Shown one piece after another: positions 26,063 to 39,334 of a stretch of DNA of 64,000 bases; positions within the stretch are counted from its first letter, which is position 1, and every line of letters begins with the position of its first letter. The notes beneath the pieces are model-generated. The model did no database searches, was not told where the DNA came from, and saw nothing but the letters and a program-made list of their open reading frames with translations. The DNA is taken from assembly GCA_013397935.1 (NCBI GenBank), contig VZRN01001864.1, positions 279,504 through 343,503 of the forward strand. The letters are read 5' to 3'. The translations under genes and the position numbers were made by a program. This stretch comes from Dasyornis broadbenti. Its lineage: Eukaryota; Chordata; Aves; Passeriformes; Dasyornithidae.

Positions 26063-29000
26063 GAGAGAGGAATCATTTGGGTCAAGTCTTGCATAACTGA
26101 ATTAGCAGAATGGGAGTCAGCTGTGGAAAATGTAAGGTGAATATTTTGCATTTCAGCACCACTAAAACAGTAGAGCAGGTGTTCAAAAGAGAAGTATCAA
26201 GAAATATGCCTTGATAAAGAGATGATGAAGATTTTTCCTATCATGTAGGTAGATAGCAGAAACTCTGAGTCTGGTTCTCAATCTGTTATGACAGTTTGCA
26301 TCACTGTTGCTCCATTTACTCCAGATTTACGCTTCAGTTAGCCCACACAAGCATGAGGATTCCCAAAGTCCTATCTGTGTTACTAAATGTTCTCAGCATT
26401 TCAGCATTCACCCATGTGTGTCTGGTGCATATCCTGTGGTTCTGTAGGCTGAGATGTTTTAGTGTTATTTCCCATTCAGTCATTTCATTATTTATCTGTC
26501 CCTGGAGGAGGATTTGTGGAAATGGCATTGGAGAACTGTCAGCACTTATATGTTCTTGTTTGCATCCTCTTGGCAAAGTGAGTTCCAGATCAAGCAAAGC
26601 ACGTGCTCAAACTTGAATTCATATTCCAGGTAAGCATATTTACAAAGAGCAAAGACTACACATTTCTGAGTTTTATATGCATTTGGAGGGTGGGAGGGAG
26701 AGAAAGATTTTTGTTTAAGAGCACAGTGCAAAACTATAATGTAGCCTTCCACAGAAAATCATCAGATGACACGTGTTTCCTGTGCACATTACTGCAGAAA
26801 GGATAAAGCAAATGGGTTTTCCTTCTCATGATTCATTTTGTTTTGCATCTCACTCTGACTTCCAAGAGCCCAGATGAAACCTCACAAATTTTAAAACTAT
26901 ATAATTAGGCTGGAAAACAGATAGGAGAGTCTCATGTGATGATAGGTACTGAAATAGAAAAGCTAAATTAACAAGTCCTTTTCACCTTGTGGGAAGAACG
27001 CTTAGTAGAAGATGATATCTTTGTTGATCCATGTTTCATTCTCCCCTTGACCTGTCCTATAACTTTGGGCAGGTGCCTCTGCGGGCATTTCCTTACTCAT
27101 CTTTTGTCTCACTTGCCTGTTCAGTGCTTCAGGCATGCTCCGACTCATGGCATGTTCAGCTCTTACCACAATGGCTATGCTGGAGTTTGGGGAACTGATG
27201 TCTCACATTCCTCAACCCCAAACTCCATAAATATCCTCACCACATCTCTCAAACTAAAAGCTGGTATAAAAAGTAAGGTAAAATGCTTTTTGTGTAAGCT
27301 GCAATTTCGGCATTTATCACTAAGTGTACTTGGTAACAAGGGTGAACAAAGACTGACCTTCATAATGGTTATGAAGCAAAGCAAAAATTGGAAATTTCCT
27401 CCTGAGTACTGTCTGAAAATAAACATTTCTTAATTGTTCAGGTATCTAAGAAATGACTTATTAGTTTATGTATTTCTGGGTGAATATATGGCATCTGTAA
27501 TCTCCTAAGAATCTATATGTAGTATTAAAAAGAGAAAAGGCAGAAAAGTTGAAAGATAAGCAATACAGCAATATAGAAGGCCTCCCTGTGCCAGTGGCTG
27601 TGTGAGAGTGGCACTGAGTGATTCTCAAATGGAGACAACTAGACCCTGGAGACAACTGTGGAGACAGTTCAGAGAAGATTTCATCTGGAAAATAAGCTAA
27701 CTCTTGGTGGAAAACATGTCTTCCGCATGTAGAGGTGATGCCTGGTGATGTGGGGGCAGAAGATGAAGATTATTTGGATTCTGTTTCTCTGCTGATTGAC
27801 CCCAAGTAAGCAGTTGGGCCTCTCTAGGTCTGTTTGTCCAGGAAATTTTGTCTGTTAATAAAGGAAAAGCAGGAGGCAAAAATGTCACACAGACTATAAA
27901 CACACAGGGACAGACTGAGACAGCCAGCTCTGGCATATCAGTATCTGTGAAAATGGATGCTTGACAGCAGCGGTGTAAAACAGGGTGGGACTCAGCTCTA
28001 CATTTAGACTGCAGTACCCAGTTTTGGGTGGGCTGAATAGTGCTCAATATGCTGCTGACTGAATCACTGCTGAATATAACAAAAGCTCAAGCTTCCAAGC
28101 TCAGCTCTAGGCTTTTCCAGATAGACAATAGTAAAAGCCTGAATCTATCCCAGGTCATAGTCACTCTTCAGTGACTAGAGGGAGGTTAACGCTGATCTGT
28201 GATTCAGAACTCAGCTACCAAGAGCTATCCAGGAGGAAAACAGATGCAACATCCTGCCAGCCCTGGCTTTGCTGCTCAGCCCTCTTCACTCAGGATTTCC
28301 CCCTTGCCAGGGAGTCGAGGGTGACTCCCCACTTCCAGTTTGTGGTGAGCTCTCCTAAGAGGCAACCACGCACCTTTCCAGGCAATGGGAGATCCCAAAC
28401 TCCATCAGTTAATCCCTGGCTTGAGAGAAGGTGGTGATGTGCACTTTTGATTTCTGCGGTACAGCTTTTCCTCCCAATGAATTAACTTAATGTCAATACT
28501 AACAACAGTCAGTCGGTCGGTGTTAGGAGCCTGATCTATCCAGCATTGTTGTCAGCATGTTATATATCATGTAATCTGTCTTGGCTCAGAACAATCAATA
28601 TATTGCTCCTGAATTTGCTTAAAACTGATGGAGTTGAACCAGTCATAGCAAGAGTGGAAAACATTTGTAAAACTTACCCTTAAGGTACACAAATGTTAGG
28701 ATACCGTCCCCACTCCTCCTCTTCATGGAAAGCAGTGAAGATAATGGCTAGAGTCCTGTATCACAGGAGTTTAATGAGGTTAATGACTCCTTTATAACAG
28801 TTTGAGATCTTTGAACGGAAAACGTTACTGCAGACCTAGGCATTGCTTTATTATTCTTCCTTATCCTTTTTGAAAGGGGAACATACCCTTCAGAGTGTTC
28901 TGTTTTGCAACTGCATTGTTATGGTTGTTGGTGTATAAAATTGGTGCTTGGTGTGTATAATTTATAGCCTCTAAAAATGATAAATAGCCTGAGAAAGAGG

Positions 29001-31520
29001 AGGGATCTCTGTGTTCAAGTACTAGAAGTTTCAACATGAAAGGATATTTTTGGAAAATGGTTTATAACGTCCCGCAAACTATAATTTTACCTGCTTCTTA
29101 GCAGAGATGTTTCTACTTGCACTGATGGAATTTTTGGAGCTAATCCTAGCCCTGATCTTACTGGTAGACTCTGCTCAGACCTGCTGCAGTCAGTAGAAAT
29201 GAAGGCTCTTGAACATCTTCCAGAAAAAGACTTAAAATCCCTATAGGTTCAGATTCTACAGGCATTAATGGTATCATCAAGGTATTTTTTATAGGGATAA
29301 ACTAGAAATTAATGTATGTAGTGTGGAAAAGGTGATAAAATTTTTATCTGTTAGAGGAATATGGCTGTGGAGTTTGCCACCTATAAGAGGCAACTGGGCT
29401 TAGCAAGGCTTGCCACAGTGTTCAGTACATGTATATGTGTGACAAAATTATAACATTTTCTGAAAAAAGCCCAGGGAACTGGACTTGATTATTTTAAGGC
29501 TAGGTTTCTTGTCTGATTCATCTACATTGGTTACTGGCCTTTACATTTATGTTTAATGGGCTGACTGTGTTGTGTTGTACTCATTAAAAACTAGAACTGC
29601 CATGGTAATTATTAACAAATTAATATGCTTGGTGATTGGTTGAGGAATAGTGTCAAAAAATATATTAAGCCATGAATTAGATTAGCTTTACTATGTATTC
29701 TTGGAGGTATTCCAGATTAAAAAGGAAGGAAGGTAAGGCAGGGCAAGGCAAAACAAAGCAAAGATTTGACTAGAAATTGTCATCAGTAACAAGTAAACAC
29801 GCCATGAGTTTTGTTTCTTTTATTTTGGAAATGTGTCCAAATTCCTATGCACTTGCACTGCTATTACTGTAACTAAAACATTAGCTTAAGATTTTAGATT
29901 TCATTGATACTGATCTCATAAAATGCTGAGCATGTCTGTGATGTTAATGGAAGCTGAGACTATTCAGCTCCTCACAAGTTCGGGCCCAAAATGGTTGCAT
30001 TTGGTTATATAAAATGCATCAACCTCCTAACCTCATTTTACAAAAGTTTCACATTGTTACAGAATCAGCTTAAATGATTCCATCCTAATGGAGCTCTTGA
30101 GTAGTGGTTACCAGAAGCTCTTTCACAGGTCAGCAAAACACTGTTATGTTGATGGCTCCTGCTGACAGAGACTAGCAAGAAACAAGTCTTCATGGAAGAT
30201 AAAATGCATATTTCATTGGAGGAAGTAGAAGTGTTGCTTTGTATTTCAACTTGCTTAGACCTATACTGCAACATTTAACCTCATGGTAATTCTGTTCTTT
30301 TCCCTATAAAAACGTGAAGTATTCACACAAAAAGAACTTTTTTTTGTCATCAAAATGGGATGAATATATGAATCCAAAAGAACTCCAGTTAGGAAAACTT
30401 CTAAACTTGCCAACATCATTATTTGCAGAACTCAGACAATGCCGATTATAAGAAAAAATGTGTAAGGGCGGCTTCATCTGCTTGTCAGCTGCAATTGGTA
30501 CAAACAGATTTCTGAATTATCCTGTTAGACCTTCTACATCAAAATTATGTATAAAATGAACTGTTGATGTCAAAACCTGTTAGGATTTTTTGGTGGAAAG
30601 TTATGCTTTATGTAAACCAAGACTTTTGCAGGATCCTGACAGGTTTATACAGCCAGGAAATTAAGGAAGGAGAATGAGCAGATGACCCTGGTCTGTGAAG
30701 TCCATGACTACAAGTGCTGATGGAGGTGGGGGCAAGTTTCTCCATGAGACTTTACAGGTCCACAAGGTAACTCCATTCCATCTCACAGACACCCCAGGGC
30801 ATGAACAGCTTTCATCCCCTTTCCAAAATGACAAACTGTATCCAAAGGCTATGGAAACTAACCTGTTACCTCAGCCTTTGGCGGTGTCCAAAGGATTCTG
30901 GGCTCCATTTACAGTGGCATAGAGGAATTCAGTTCTTGCAGGCGGTGATTTAAATACAACAAACTCATACAATGCCAATTGAAAGCAAAGATGGGTAATG
31001 GATCATCAAGAGTTACTCAACTGGTCAGGTGTAAATCCCAGCCCCCAAGGCTACAGAGCAATGTTATGAGCTCCAGAGAGATGTACCCCAGGGAAAAAGA
31101 TCCTGCAGCCGGCTCCACAGAAGCATTTAGGTGCCAAATGTCTTTTGAAGCCCACAGAAGTCAATAGTCAACGAGATGCCTGGCCCAAAGGCAGATGTCT
31201 GAGTGTCTTAGAAGGTTTAGCTCTCCAAGTTAATTCCAGTTTCTTTCCCCTGGGTATTTTGAACCATCTGAGACAATCTTGGGTGTTTAAGAGATCCACA
31301 TCACCGTGTCAGAAATGGTCTAGGATTTATGGGGACCTGCAGTCTTTTGGAATGACAGTGAGGGGCCATGGGCATGTCCTGGAGCATTTCGGATGAACTC
31401 AGATTTCTACATGAGCAAGTGAGCAATTAAAATAGAGAGTTCTTGCTTTGCTCACTGCTCTTCCATTAATAAAGTATAATGAGTGTGTTCTGTTGTTTTA
31501 GCAAGGACTGTATTTTAAAC
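26063..31520. other. Gene-free stretch containing the longest open frame
   Basis: The longest open frame of the window, 26987-27433 (plus, 148 codons), lies here. It has no signal peptide, domain or compositional sign of coding, and 83 codons of it are also open on the other strand. I treat it as chance. A small tandem array with unit GGAGACAACT lies at 27631-27670. Other open frames, such as 27697-28047 minus, are unremarkable. No transposon recognised. Confidence 0.7.
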
Positions 31521-31611
31521 ATCACTCTCCATCACTCTCCTCTTATTTTTTTGTTTGTTTGTTTGTGTGGTTTTCGTTTGTTTGGTTTGGTTTAATTTTG
31601 CTTTGTTTTTT
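31521..31611. repeat. Tandem decamer and (GTTT)n tract
   Basis: ATCACTCTCC occurs twice in tandem (31521-31540). A T/G-rich simple-sequence tract with repeated GTTT units follows, to about 31611. No gene. Confidence 0.8.
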
Positions 31612-32783
31612 AAAACCTCCTGGAGATCTAAAAGGTAAAACAAACCTTTCCTATTCAATTGTTTGGTTCAATATTTGCTTGCAAACAGAGGGTATGAATC
31701 TTTTCTTTCTGGCTGTAAGCTTACTCATACCAGTGTACAAGCTCCAGATTAGCTGTTCATATTGTTGTCTATGTATATATATGTATATATTTAAAGGGGA
31801 AAAAAACTAGTCACCTGTTTCTGGATTTGTTTACATTCGCTGCTTGATCTCCTCTTCCTTTGTAGGAAACATCAAAAAACAGTAACTCATTTTTTCTTAA
31901 ACTTTAGGTGACCATGAGCAGAGTAATAAAAGGGAACTTTCATAAATTACTGTATCCAGGAACCTGCAAGGAGAGGGAATTAATGCTCCTATGCCACTGA
32001 CCCATTTGTATTAATGGTTGGATATACCTAACAACAAAAAGTCAACAAAATCTCAGGAAACAAAAAGGGGTAAAAAACCAATTTGTTCCTCATTAAGGTG
32101 CTGGAAAAGTCCAAGATAAACCTGTTTAAAATTGATCTGATAAGCTGGGGAGCTCTGATTCACTGATGTGTTTTTCCCTGCTAATGGTCCTTTACTAATA
32201 TTTATCCATTGCTTTGAGTAACTATTAATCTCCTAAGTTAAGAAACTCTACAAATGCAATTTCTAGAGCATTTAACCTTTCATGTTTGTTGCCTCCAGAG
32301 TTTGGGTTGACTTGGATACCAAGCACTACATTTTACTTAGTTTCTGTGAGCTCTAAATTGCTAAAATATTGGCACAAAGACTATTTAAAACTAGATTTTC
32401 TTTTTTCTTTTTTAATCCTGCACATAAATATGATATTTTTCCCAAAGTGTAATGAAGTTGAATTCACTTTTGCTTTTCCACTTGCTTGCTTCTGCCTGTT
32501 ACTGAAGCTCCTTCAAATTGCCATGTACTTGCAAGTGTCATTTTTTTCTTCTGTAATTTGACATCAGAAATGACCAGAGAGGTAACAGCTCAGCAGCATG
32601 AATGTCTTTCTAATGATGTCTAGGAGAAAAAAGGGGGGGAAAAGAAAGGAAGAAATATCTCGCTACCAGCCTAATAATTCTAATATCTGGCAATAAATCT
32701 TGATTTTTTTTAAAATGAAAAATTTCCATAAACTTCCTCATATATACAGCCATTCGTTTATCTTTTCACGTCAGAGCTTTTGA
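31612..32783. other. Gene-free stretch, no feature recognised
   Basis: AT-rich unique sequence. The open frame 32286-32561 (plus, 91 codons) is hydrophobic because of T-rich DNA and has no domain. Confidence 0.7.
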
Positions 32784-32958
32784 TCCTTCTCTTTTTCTCT
32801 TTCTAGTTTTTTCTTTTTCTTTTTTTTTTCTTTTTTCCATTTTTCTTTTTCTTTTTTTTTTTTTTTTTTTTTCCTCCCCTTTTTTTTTCGGGCCTTAACA
32901 CCAANNNNNNNNNNNNNNNNNNNNNNNNNNNNNNNNNNNNNNNNNNNNNTTTCCCCCC
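32784..32958. repeat. Polypyrimidine tract with assembly gap
   Basis: Nearly pure T/C sequence on the plus strand (32784-32889) is followed by GGGCCTTAACACCAA, then 45 N (32905-32949), then TTTCCCCCCC. The gap size is probably a placeholder. The open frame spanning it on the minus strand is an artefact of the lysine-rich translation and the unknown bases. Confidence 0.9.
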
Positions 32959-34056
32959 CTATCTTATTCTGGCCATGACAACTAAAGGCTTTTGAAAAAA
33001 TGGCCAGGGCTCTGAACAAAGCCTGTTGTTGCAGGTAATTGTTGAAATATCAAGGGTATTCCGTCCTCCATTACTTAAGCTTTCATTTGTGGCTTTCATG
33101 GTTTTGAGGAATGTTTATGGCTGACAATCCTTTCTTTACGGCTCTATCCTTCAAGCTCTGCCTGATACCGCTGAGAATGACCGCATGAGTGACTGATAAA
33201 ATGTCAAGATGCCATTGTTTCCAGGAGAGTGTTTGGGAGCAATAAGATCCGTTTCAATTTATCTCACCCACCTGACTTTAAGACTCCAGGTTTTACTTCT
33301 TGAACTGCTACGAGGGATAACAAAACAAAACTCCCCCCATCCCCTGCAGCAAACACAAAACTTGGGGCCTTTAAGCACTCTGAGATAGTGTTATGCAGAT
33401 GGGTCATAACAGCAGCAGTGCTCTGACGTTAGAGATATATTTCACAAAGCACGTCAGTACAATATTTTGGACTTAATTAATAATCTCTGTGAAAGCTGGT
33501 TTATGGATCATAATAACCATATTTTTAAACCTGTGAAATACAGCAACAAAAAAATCTAATTCGCAAGGCAGATGGTGAAGCAGGGTCTGTGGAGCAACAG
33601 AATGGTAGAGCTTTACAGTGAGTTTCAGAGAGTCTTCTGCTCGGATTTAGCCCTTGCCAAGGCTGTACCACTTCTCACATGGTCTTTAAGGGTCGCCAGA
33701 CTACTGATAAATCCGGGTGAAGAGAAAGCAGCAAAACGAACTGCCAAATGAAATAAATAAAAATATGAATTAATATTTTGCATAGATGGTTTTGCAGTGC
33801 AATTACTCTAAAGCCATTACACTCAAATTAAATAGCAATCACTTGATGTAATTCAACTGTAAACTTTAAATGGCAGTTTTCTAGGATGTGGATTGGAGCT
33901 TGCACAAGGACTAGGATGACTTGGGGTTTCTTCCTGTTTGGTACTTGTGAAAAGAACTGACACTATCATAACAGTGTTAATAATAGCTGCAAAATACCCC
34001 TACCTGTTTGAAGTGATCATTCTATTTTAACAAGTTTTTAGGCTCCAATCCTCTAG
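32959..34056. other. Gene-free stretch, strong candidate for conserved non-coding DNA
   Basis: No gene. The sequence from about 33020 to 33260 and again from about 33740 to 33880 is free of repeats and simple runs. It keeps isolated CpGs (ATACCGCTGAGAATGACCGC) and homeodomain-like TTAAT motifs. This texture suggests developmental enhancer-type conserved elements. It is inference; only a cross-species alignment can confirm it. Confidence 0.5.
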
Positions 34057-34245
34057 AATCATAGAACAGTTTGAGTTAGAAAGAACATTTAAAGGCCATC
34101 CAGTCCAACACCTCTGCAATGATCAGGGACACCTTCAACCTCTGACCAGGTTGCTCAGAGCCCCATCCAGCCTGATCCTGAGTGTTTCCAGGGATGTGGC
34201 ATCCACCACCTTCTTAGGGATCCTGTTCCAGTGCCTTTGCCTTCT
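34057..34245 (-). mobile_element. CR1 LINE 3'-end fragment
   Basis: The plus strand begins AATCATAGAACAGTTTGAGT, a slightly diverged reverse complement of the CR1 3' end. It continues through CCATCCAGTCCAACACCTCT, AGGTTGCTCAGAGCCCCATC and CATCCACCACCTTC. The element is on the minus strand, truncated 5' and without a functional frame. Confidence 0.92.
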
Positions 34246-37200
34246 TGCGTGCCATTAGGCTGTTCTCAGTCCCTTCCCTGATAAGGCAGTGACCAGCCCA
34301 GCTGAGGCACCTCCTGCGCCTGAGGATGGCACTGGAGAGCTGATGGGTGCTCAGGTTTGCCCTTGGTGGGGCAGAAAGGTGGTTTCACAGTGAAGGGAAA
34401 ACTGCTGCTCTGACTCAGCTTTTCTGCAGACATTTCACATACATCCTGTCCAATGTGTAAGGTACTCATATGCTAAAGCGATTAATCTGAGCTACAAGGA
34501 TGTAATTAACTGTCATTTAACTAACAACTAGCAGTTAAACTAGCATTTAAATTTGCTGAGGCATAGATTTGATAAAAGGTCCTGAGGTGTGGCAGAACTG
34601 CTGAGGCTGGCAAAAGACTGGTCCCAGTCAGGTTTAAATTAACTAATTTATTTTTAAAATCTCAGTCTGGTTTAGAAAAACCTTATTGTAGTTAGACTCC
34701 CTCAAAGACTGTTCTTCAGATCAGCTTCTAACTCAGGCCATTTTATTTAGAACTTTAAAAACTGGGCTGAAGTTTGAGAGCTGGGCGTATTTTCCAGGAA
34801 ATTTTGAAGAAGGCATGTTTCGCTGAAATTGCAGAACAGTCATGAAGTCACTCTAACTTTTCTCTTTTTCCAGAGAACATCATTCTCCTTGACAGATTTT
34901 AAGTTCATCTACTGTGATCACTGAGGGTGCTTAGTGCCTCTGAAGACCCTCTCAGCCTTCCTGAAACTTGACTTTGTACTATGTTAAGTAAAACTTCTGT
35001 GAGAATGAGTTAAAATCCAGGCAAGTTCAACCTTGCTGTAATTCTCAAAATATTTTTCTTCCTGTGCAAACCTTATGTGCTCTAAAACAGTTTTATTTCA
35101 CCCTCTTTAGAACACTAAAATGTACATTTTGGGGCTCAGAAGGACATACAAGGTGATCAAGTTCACTTACTGGATACCATTCTTACCTTCCAGTGACATT
35201 ATGGACAGCAAGTTGAAAACCTATCAATATTCTTAGGGAATCTGCTCATAGATTTCTTGTCTGATTTTGCAAACTGAAGCAAGTGGATGCTTTCAGCCCA
35301 GAGACTCCCCTGAACCTAAAATGGAGACTTTATATTATTGCTCCTAATTGCATCAACTAATCAGTCAGGGTCTCTCTTGCTTTAACAGACAGGTCAGATG
35401 AAAGCTGGAACGAGAAGTGAAACCAGTGACAAAACAGATTAGTGACAGAAGCAACATTCCTGACTTCCACTCCTATAATATGGCCACTGGAGCATTTCTT
35501 GCCTTGCAAGACCAAAAGTCTGTGCTTATGATATCTCCTACTTTAGTGGTACAACAATTTCACTCAGGCTTGACCTATGCTGGGGTTAACAATGAAAACA
35601 AAGGTATAGATTAATCAGGAAAATGGAGCTTCAAACTGTCTAAGGATCATCTGTGGCTGCTGCTGGGTTTGATTCTGCCCTGTATGCCCATTCAAGTCAT
35701 CCTGGTTAGTTAGGGTGGCAGAATCAGGTCCGGGAACATTTAGCCTTATGCCAGACTATAACTTAACTTCCTGGGCATGTGTCATCTCTCTAACCAGATG
35801 CACTTTAAAATAGAGCAGTTCCTTATCCTGCAAAAAAGGTTTTTGTTTTCCCCCCCCCCCCCTTTCTTATGTGAATAAAAAAAAAATTGAAAACCACTTA
35901 CCTGGTCAACATTATTTCATAGGGTGCTGAAGAATAAATCAGACACAGTGCGACCTTCATAGAAATTTCAGATTTATTTACAGTGGTTTGCACTGATCGC
36001 TTTATCTACAAGGAGCTCAGTTTCCCCTTGGTGACTCATAAGTAATGTGGTCCACGCAAACCCGTGTAAATAGATCCAATATTTCAAGGAAGGTCATGCT
36101 ATATACTCTCTTTGTTTCTCAAGAATAGATGATGGCTTACTGCAGGGCTGATACGACATTTATCTTCATGAGTGAGGAGGTTGATTGTGTGGCCCAAAGG
36201 GCAGTAGTCATGGCTGGTGGGCACCCAACGGGAATGAAACACACCCCATAAAACTCTCTCTATTTTTGTGTCTATGTGATGAAAGCTCCTTACTCACCAG
36301 ATAGTCTGCAGAATACTCTAAACGGTAAAGAACAGTTTTCTTTCCACAGGAGCAAGAGAAAGGAAATAAATCTTTATACATCCAGGATTGAGAAGACCTT
36401 AACCTTCTGTGGGAAAGCAGGAAAGAGAGAAATGTCTTGAACCTTCTTCTGATGCCTCCTTGGTCCCTACCAGGTGGCATACTGAATCGGACTGACCACT
36501 GGCTTCATGCAGTCTAGCACTGTCTCTGTCCCTTCTCTTCTGCAGACAAATTCTGATCTACAGGTTGGGTTTATCACCTGGAAAAGTCCAAATCCACTAA
36601 TTGGAGGCTGTACTCTGCTCTTGGGCTTCTATTTTCAGTTTCATGTGTGTTGTTGTGATTTATTTCAAAGCCTTACCTTCTCAAACAGCAAGCCATCTTT
36701 AGACATAGCTTACCATAACACAGCATCAACGTGTGAAGCGGGCCCAGCTCTGTGTCACAGCACTCACTGGCTAAAAACATTGCCCAGATCAAGTCCTCAG
36801 AAAGAACATCTAAGAGGGTGATAAGCATAAGCATCTGCTATCTTCTTCTGCTGCATTTTTGAATCGTAGTGTAATGATTTTATCCAACACATCTAGACAG
36901 CATCATATTTCGTCATCTATATGGTACCGTATTTATACAAGTATTTCCATTAGCAATACAAATGTTCTATCTTACCTTTTAATTTCTTTTTACTTTTAAA
37001 AAAAATGGATTACTTTTTCTTGGGATAGCACTCTAGGACTCTGGAAATCAATTTTAAATTCACTGTTTTGCAGCGGATGTTCCAGGTGAATTTTGTGGAA
37101 CTCTAAATTAACTGGAGAGAGCACTTTCTGTTAGTTGGTATCCACAGCTGATTTCTCTGTACCTCAGTTTCTCACTTCAAAAATGTGATAATGTTATTTT

Positions 37201-38043
37201 CTTTGCCTTTTCTATTCCTATTTATATCTTAGCATTGCCTATTAGACCTCATCTGTGTTGATCCTACTGTAAGTGAAGCTTGTAATAAAAATATCTTCCA
37301 CCCAAAAGACAGATTTTGGAAATGAGCAGTGGCACAGAAAGTAGAATATAAATTTTCATCATGTTAACAATTTAATCACTATAAATAAAAAGATTATCAC
37401 CATGTTCTCAAGCCTGTCCTAGAATACTTTTAGGACTACATCTGTGAAAGAAATAAGATGTATAATGCCATTGGCCCAGCATATTTTAATCAATCCTTGC
37501 TCCATGTGTTTTCCAGTCTCTGTAACTGTGTAACTGCCTGCAGCACAGACTGGTAGTGTATGAGTTTTTGTCATTTCGTCCATTTTTATTTTTCAGATAG
37601 ATGGGGAAGACAAAAGGAAAAGCCCCACAAGGCAACAATTCCGTTGTTCAGGAACCCCAGCCAGGTCTGACAGCTGGTGAGGAGAAAGGTCAGCTCCTGC
37701 TGACTTTTTCAGTGTGTGGGAGAGAGACATGGAGAGCATGAAGATCAGAAGGTGAGCACAATGCCCTCAGAGACAAAATAGATGACTTTAGGGTAAGGGA
37801 ACATAGAAAGATTATTTAATAATAAAAAAATACCCCCAAAAAACCCAAGACTGCTGTTCAGGAATGAGCTGTCTGACCTCAAAAATGTCAACAAGTAGAA
37901 GAGAAGTGGCCAAAGTAGGCAGGTAGTTGTTAGAGGATTTCTAAAGATGCAAAGTGTGGTGTGTGGGACTATGATGGGTCTGCTGCAGGTGAGGCAGTTG
38001 GGACTGGCTTGCACACAAGACATCTCCTGGGATGTCCTCTTTA
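34246..38043. other. Gene-free stretch, no feature recognised
   Basis: Unique sequence with a C13 run at 35850-35862. Open frames reach 104 codons (36507-36821 plus) and 92 codons (37745-38023 minus); neither shows a domain. No transposon recognised. Confidence 0.7.
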
Positions 38044-38157
38044 ATATCAGCAGGGAAGTTGCATTTTATTTGGATACCACTGTGATGTAAAACTGCTTAA
38101 ATTTCAGTGGAGGAGTTGTATTTTATTTGGATTCCCTTGAAAAGTAAATGGAGCTCT
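38044..38157 (+). repeat. Imperfect 57-bp tandem duplication
   Basis: Two copies lie head to tail at 38044-38100 and 38101-38157. The shared core is GTTG(C/T)ATTTTATTTGGAT, preceded in both copies by TCAG. The first 35 bases of each unit match well and the remainder has drifted. Confidence 0.7.
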
Positions 38158-39334
38158 ATGAATCCTGCAAAAAGTTTGGTAAATACTCTATAACACCACT
38201 TGGCATCCCATGCAGGTTGTTGTCTTAAAAAAAGAAAAGAAAAATTGAGTTTCATGGACAGGGGCATTTGCATTATTTTTTTTAGAGTGGGCGTGTGATT
38301 TTTCTAGTTGACAGATGTGTGGACAAACCTCATCTATGGTCATGATTTTGTAAATGGCCTGTTACAGAATTTCTGAAGTGTCTGGTCCTGACTCCTATTA
38401 AAGAAGGGATGCTGGGGCAGGCAGATAGCATATGAGTCCAGCAGATGAGATTTTACCTCTAAGAGTAACTACACAAATAACGATGCTTTGCAAGTCAGTA
38501 TCCATTGGCAAGGCTAGTGGTCACCATGACAACGTGTTAAAATAAACGTGGGTTGTTCTCAGGGACAATGGGTCACATACTCATAATGAGTGTGGAAGGT
38601 CCTGGGCACAGAAACCCTGACCACAGCTCAGGGGCCGGTGCTGGCTGGCATCCTCCACATTCTCCCACCCCTTGGCCCCAGCACACACCTCTGGCTGACG
38701 CAGTTTCCCTGCAGCTGTGCCATGCTGTGACCCTGTGCTGGACCCACCAGGCTGTGCTGGGGTGTGGGGTCACGAAGGTGGACAGCGGCTGTGACAGCTT
38801 ACCTCACTTTGGTATCAGGTGTTGATTGACAGGGATGCTCTGGAAAGTCACACAAAGTGCCATCCTGCCTGTCCACTTCCCACCACATCCAGCTCACCTT
38901 TCACCTGGTTGTTGCAATGGGATGCGGCTGCCTTTGCTGGAAAAAGAACAAAATTGAAATTGAGTGTGGCTCAAAGCAAGCATTGCGCTGCTATGGCCGC
39001 CTCCAGTCTGTGTCTGCTGGGGCGTGTCCAGTCCCTGCTGTTGCACAGAAGTGGGTTGTGTGCAGGAGGTGCATCGTAGGAGATTCAGGAGGACAATCTG
39101 GTGGCAAAGTGGGTGCATTGGGGCTCCAGCTGCCTCCTGCTGCAGTACCCATCAAGCAGAGCTCCGCAAGCCTTCACAGAAGCATTAAGGCACCAGACAG
39201 TTCTGTCTGCTGTGGAGACTGGAGTTGATGTCACAGGAATCCAGGGTATGCAAAAGACAGGTTTGACTCATTCCATTGTGGGTGCTGTGGATGAGGCAAA
39301 CCTCTCCAGCAGCCTAGAGAAGATGGAAAAGTGA
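38158..39334. other. Gene-free stretch with a GC-rich patch
   Basis: From about 38600 to 39230 the sequence becomes GC-rich, and open frames pile up on both strands (38857-39228 plus, 123 codons; 38553-38825 plus, 90 codons). They overlap in different frames and none shows a domain, so they fit GC-rich non-coding DNA. Scattered CpGs are present but not dense. Confidence 0.6.

Noticed and set aside
25865..26140. Lysine-run open frame
   Set aside because: It is only the translation of the long A tract.
26987..27433. Longest open frame (148 codons, plus)
   Set aside because: No domain, signal or composition suggesting a protein. Much of the same DNA is also open on the other strand. Length is within chance for 64 kb of six frames.
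32771..33019. Open frame across the N gap
   Set aside because: It contains undetermined residues and is a translation of the polypyrimidine tract.
38553..39228. Overlapping open frames in GC-rich DNA suggesting an exon
   Set aside because: Frames conflict on both strands and none shows a conserved domain or a convincing splice context.
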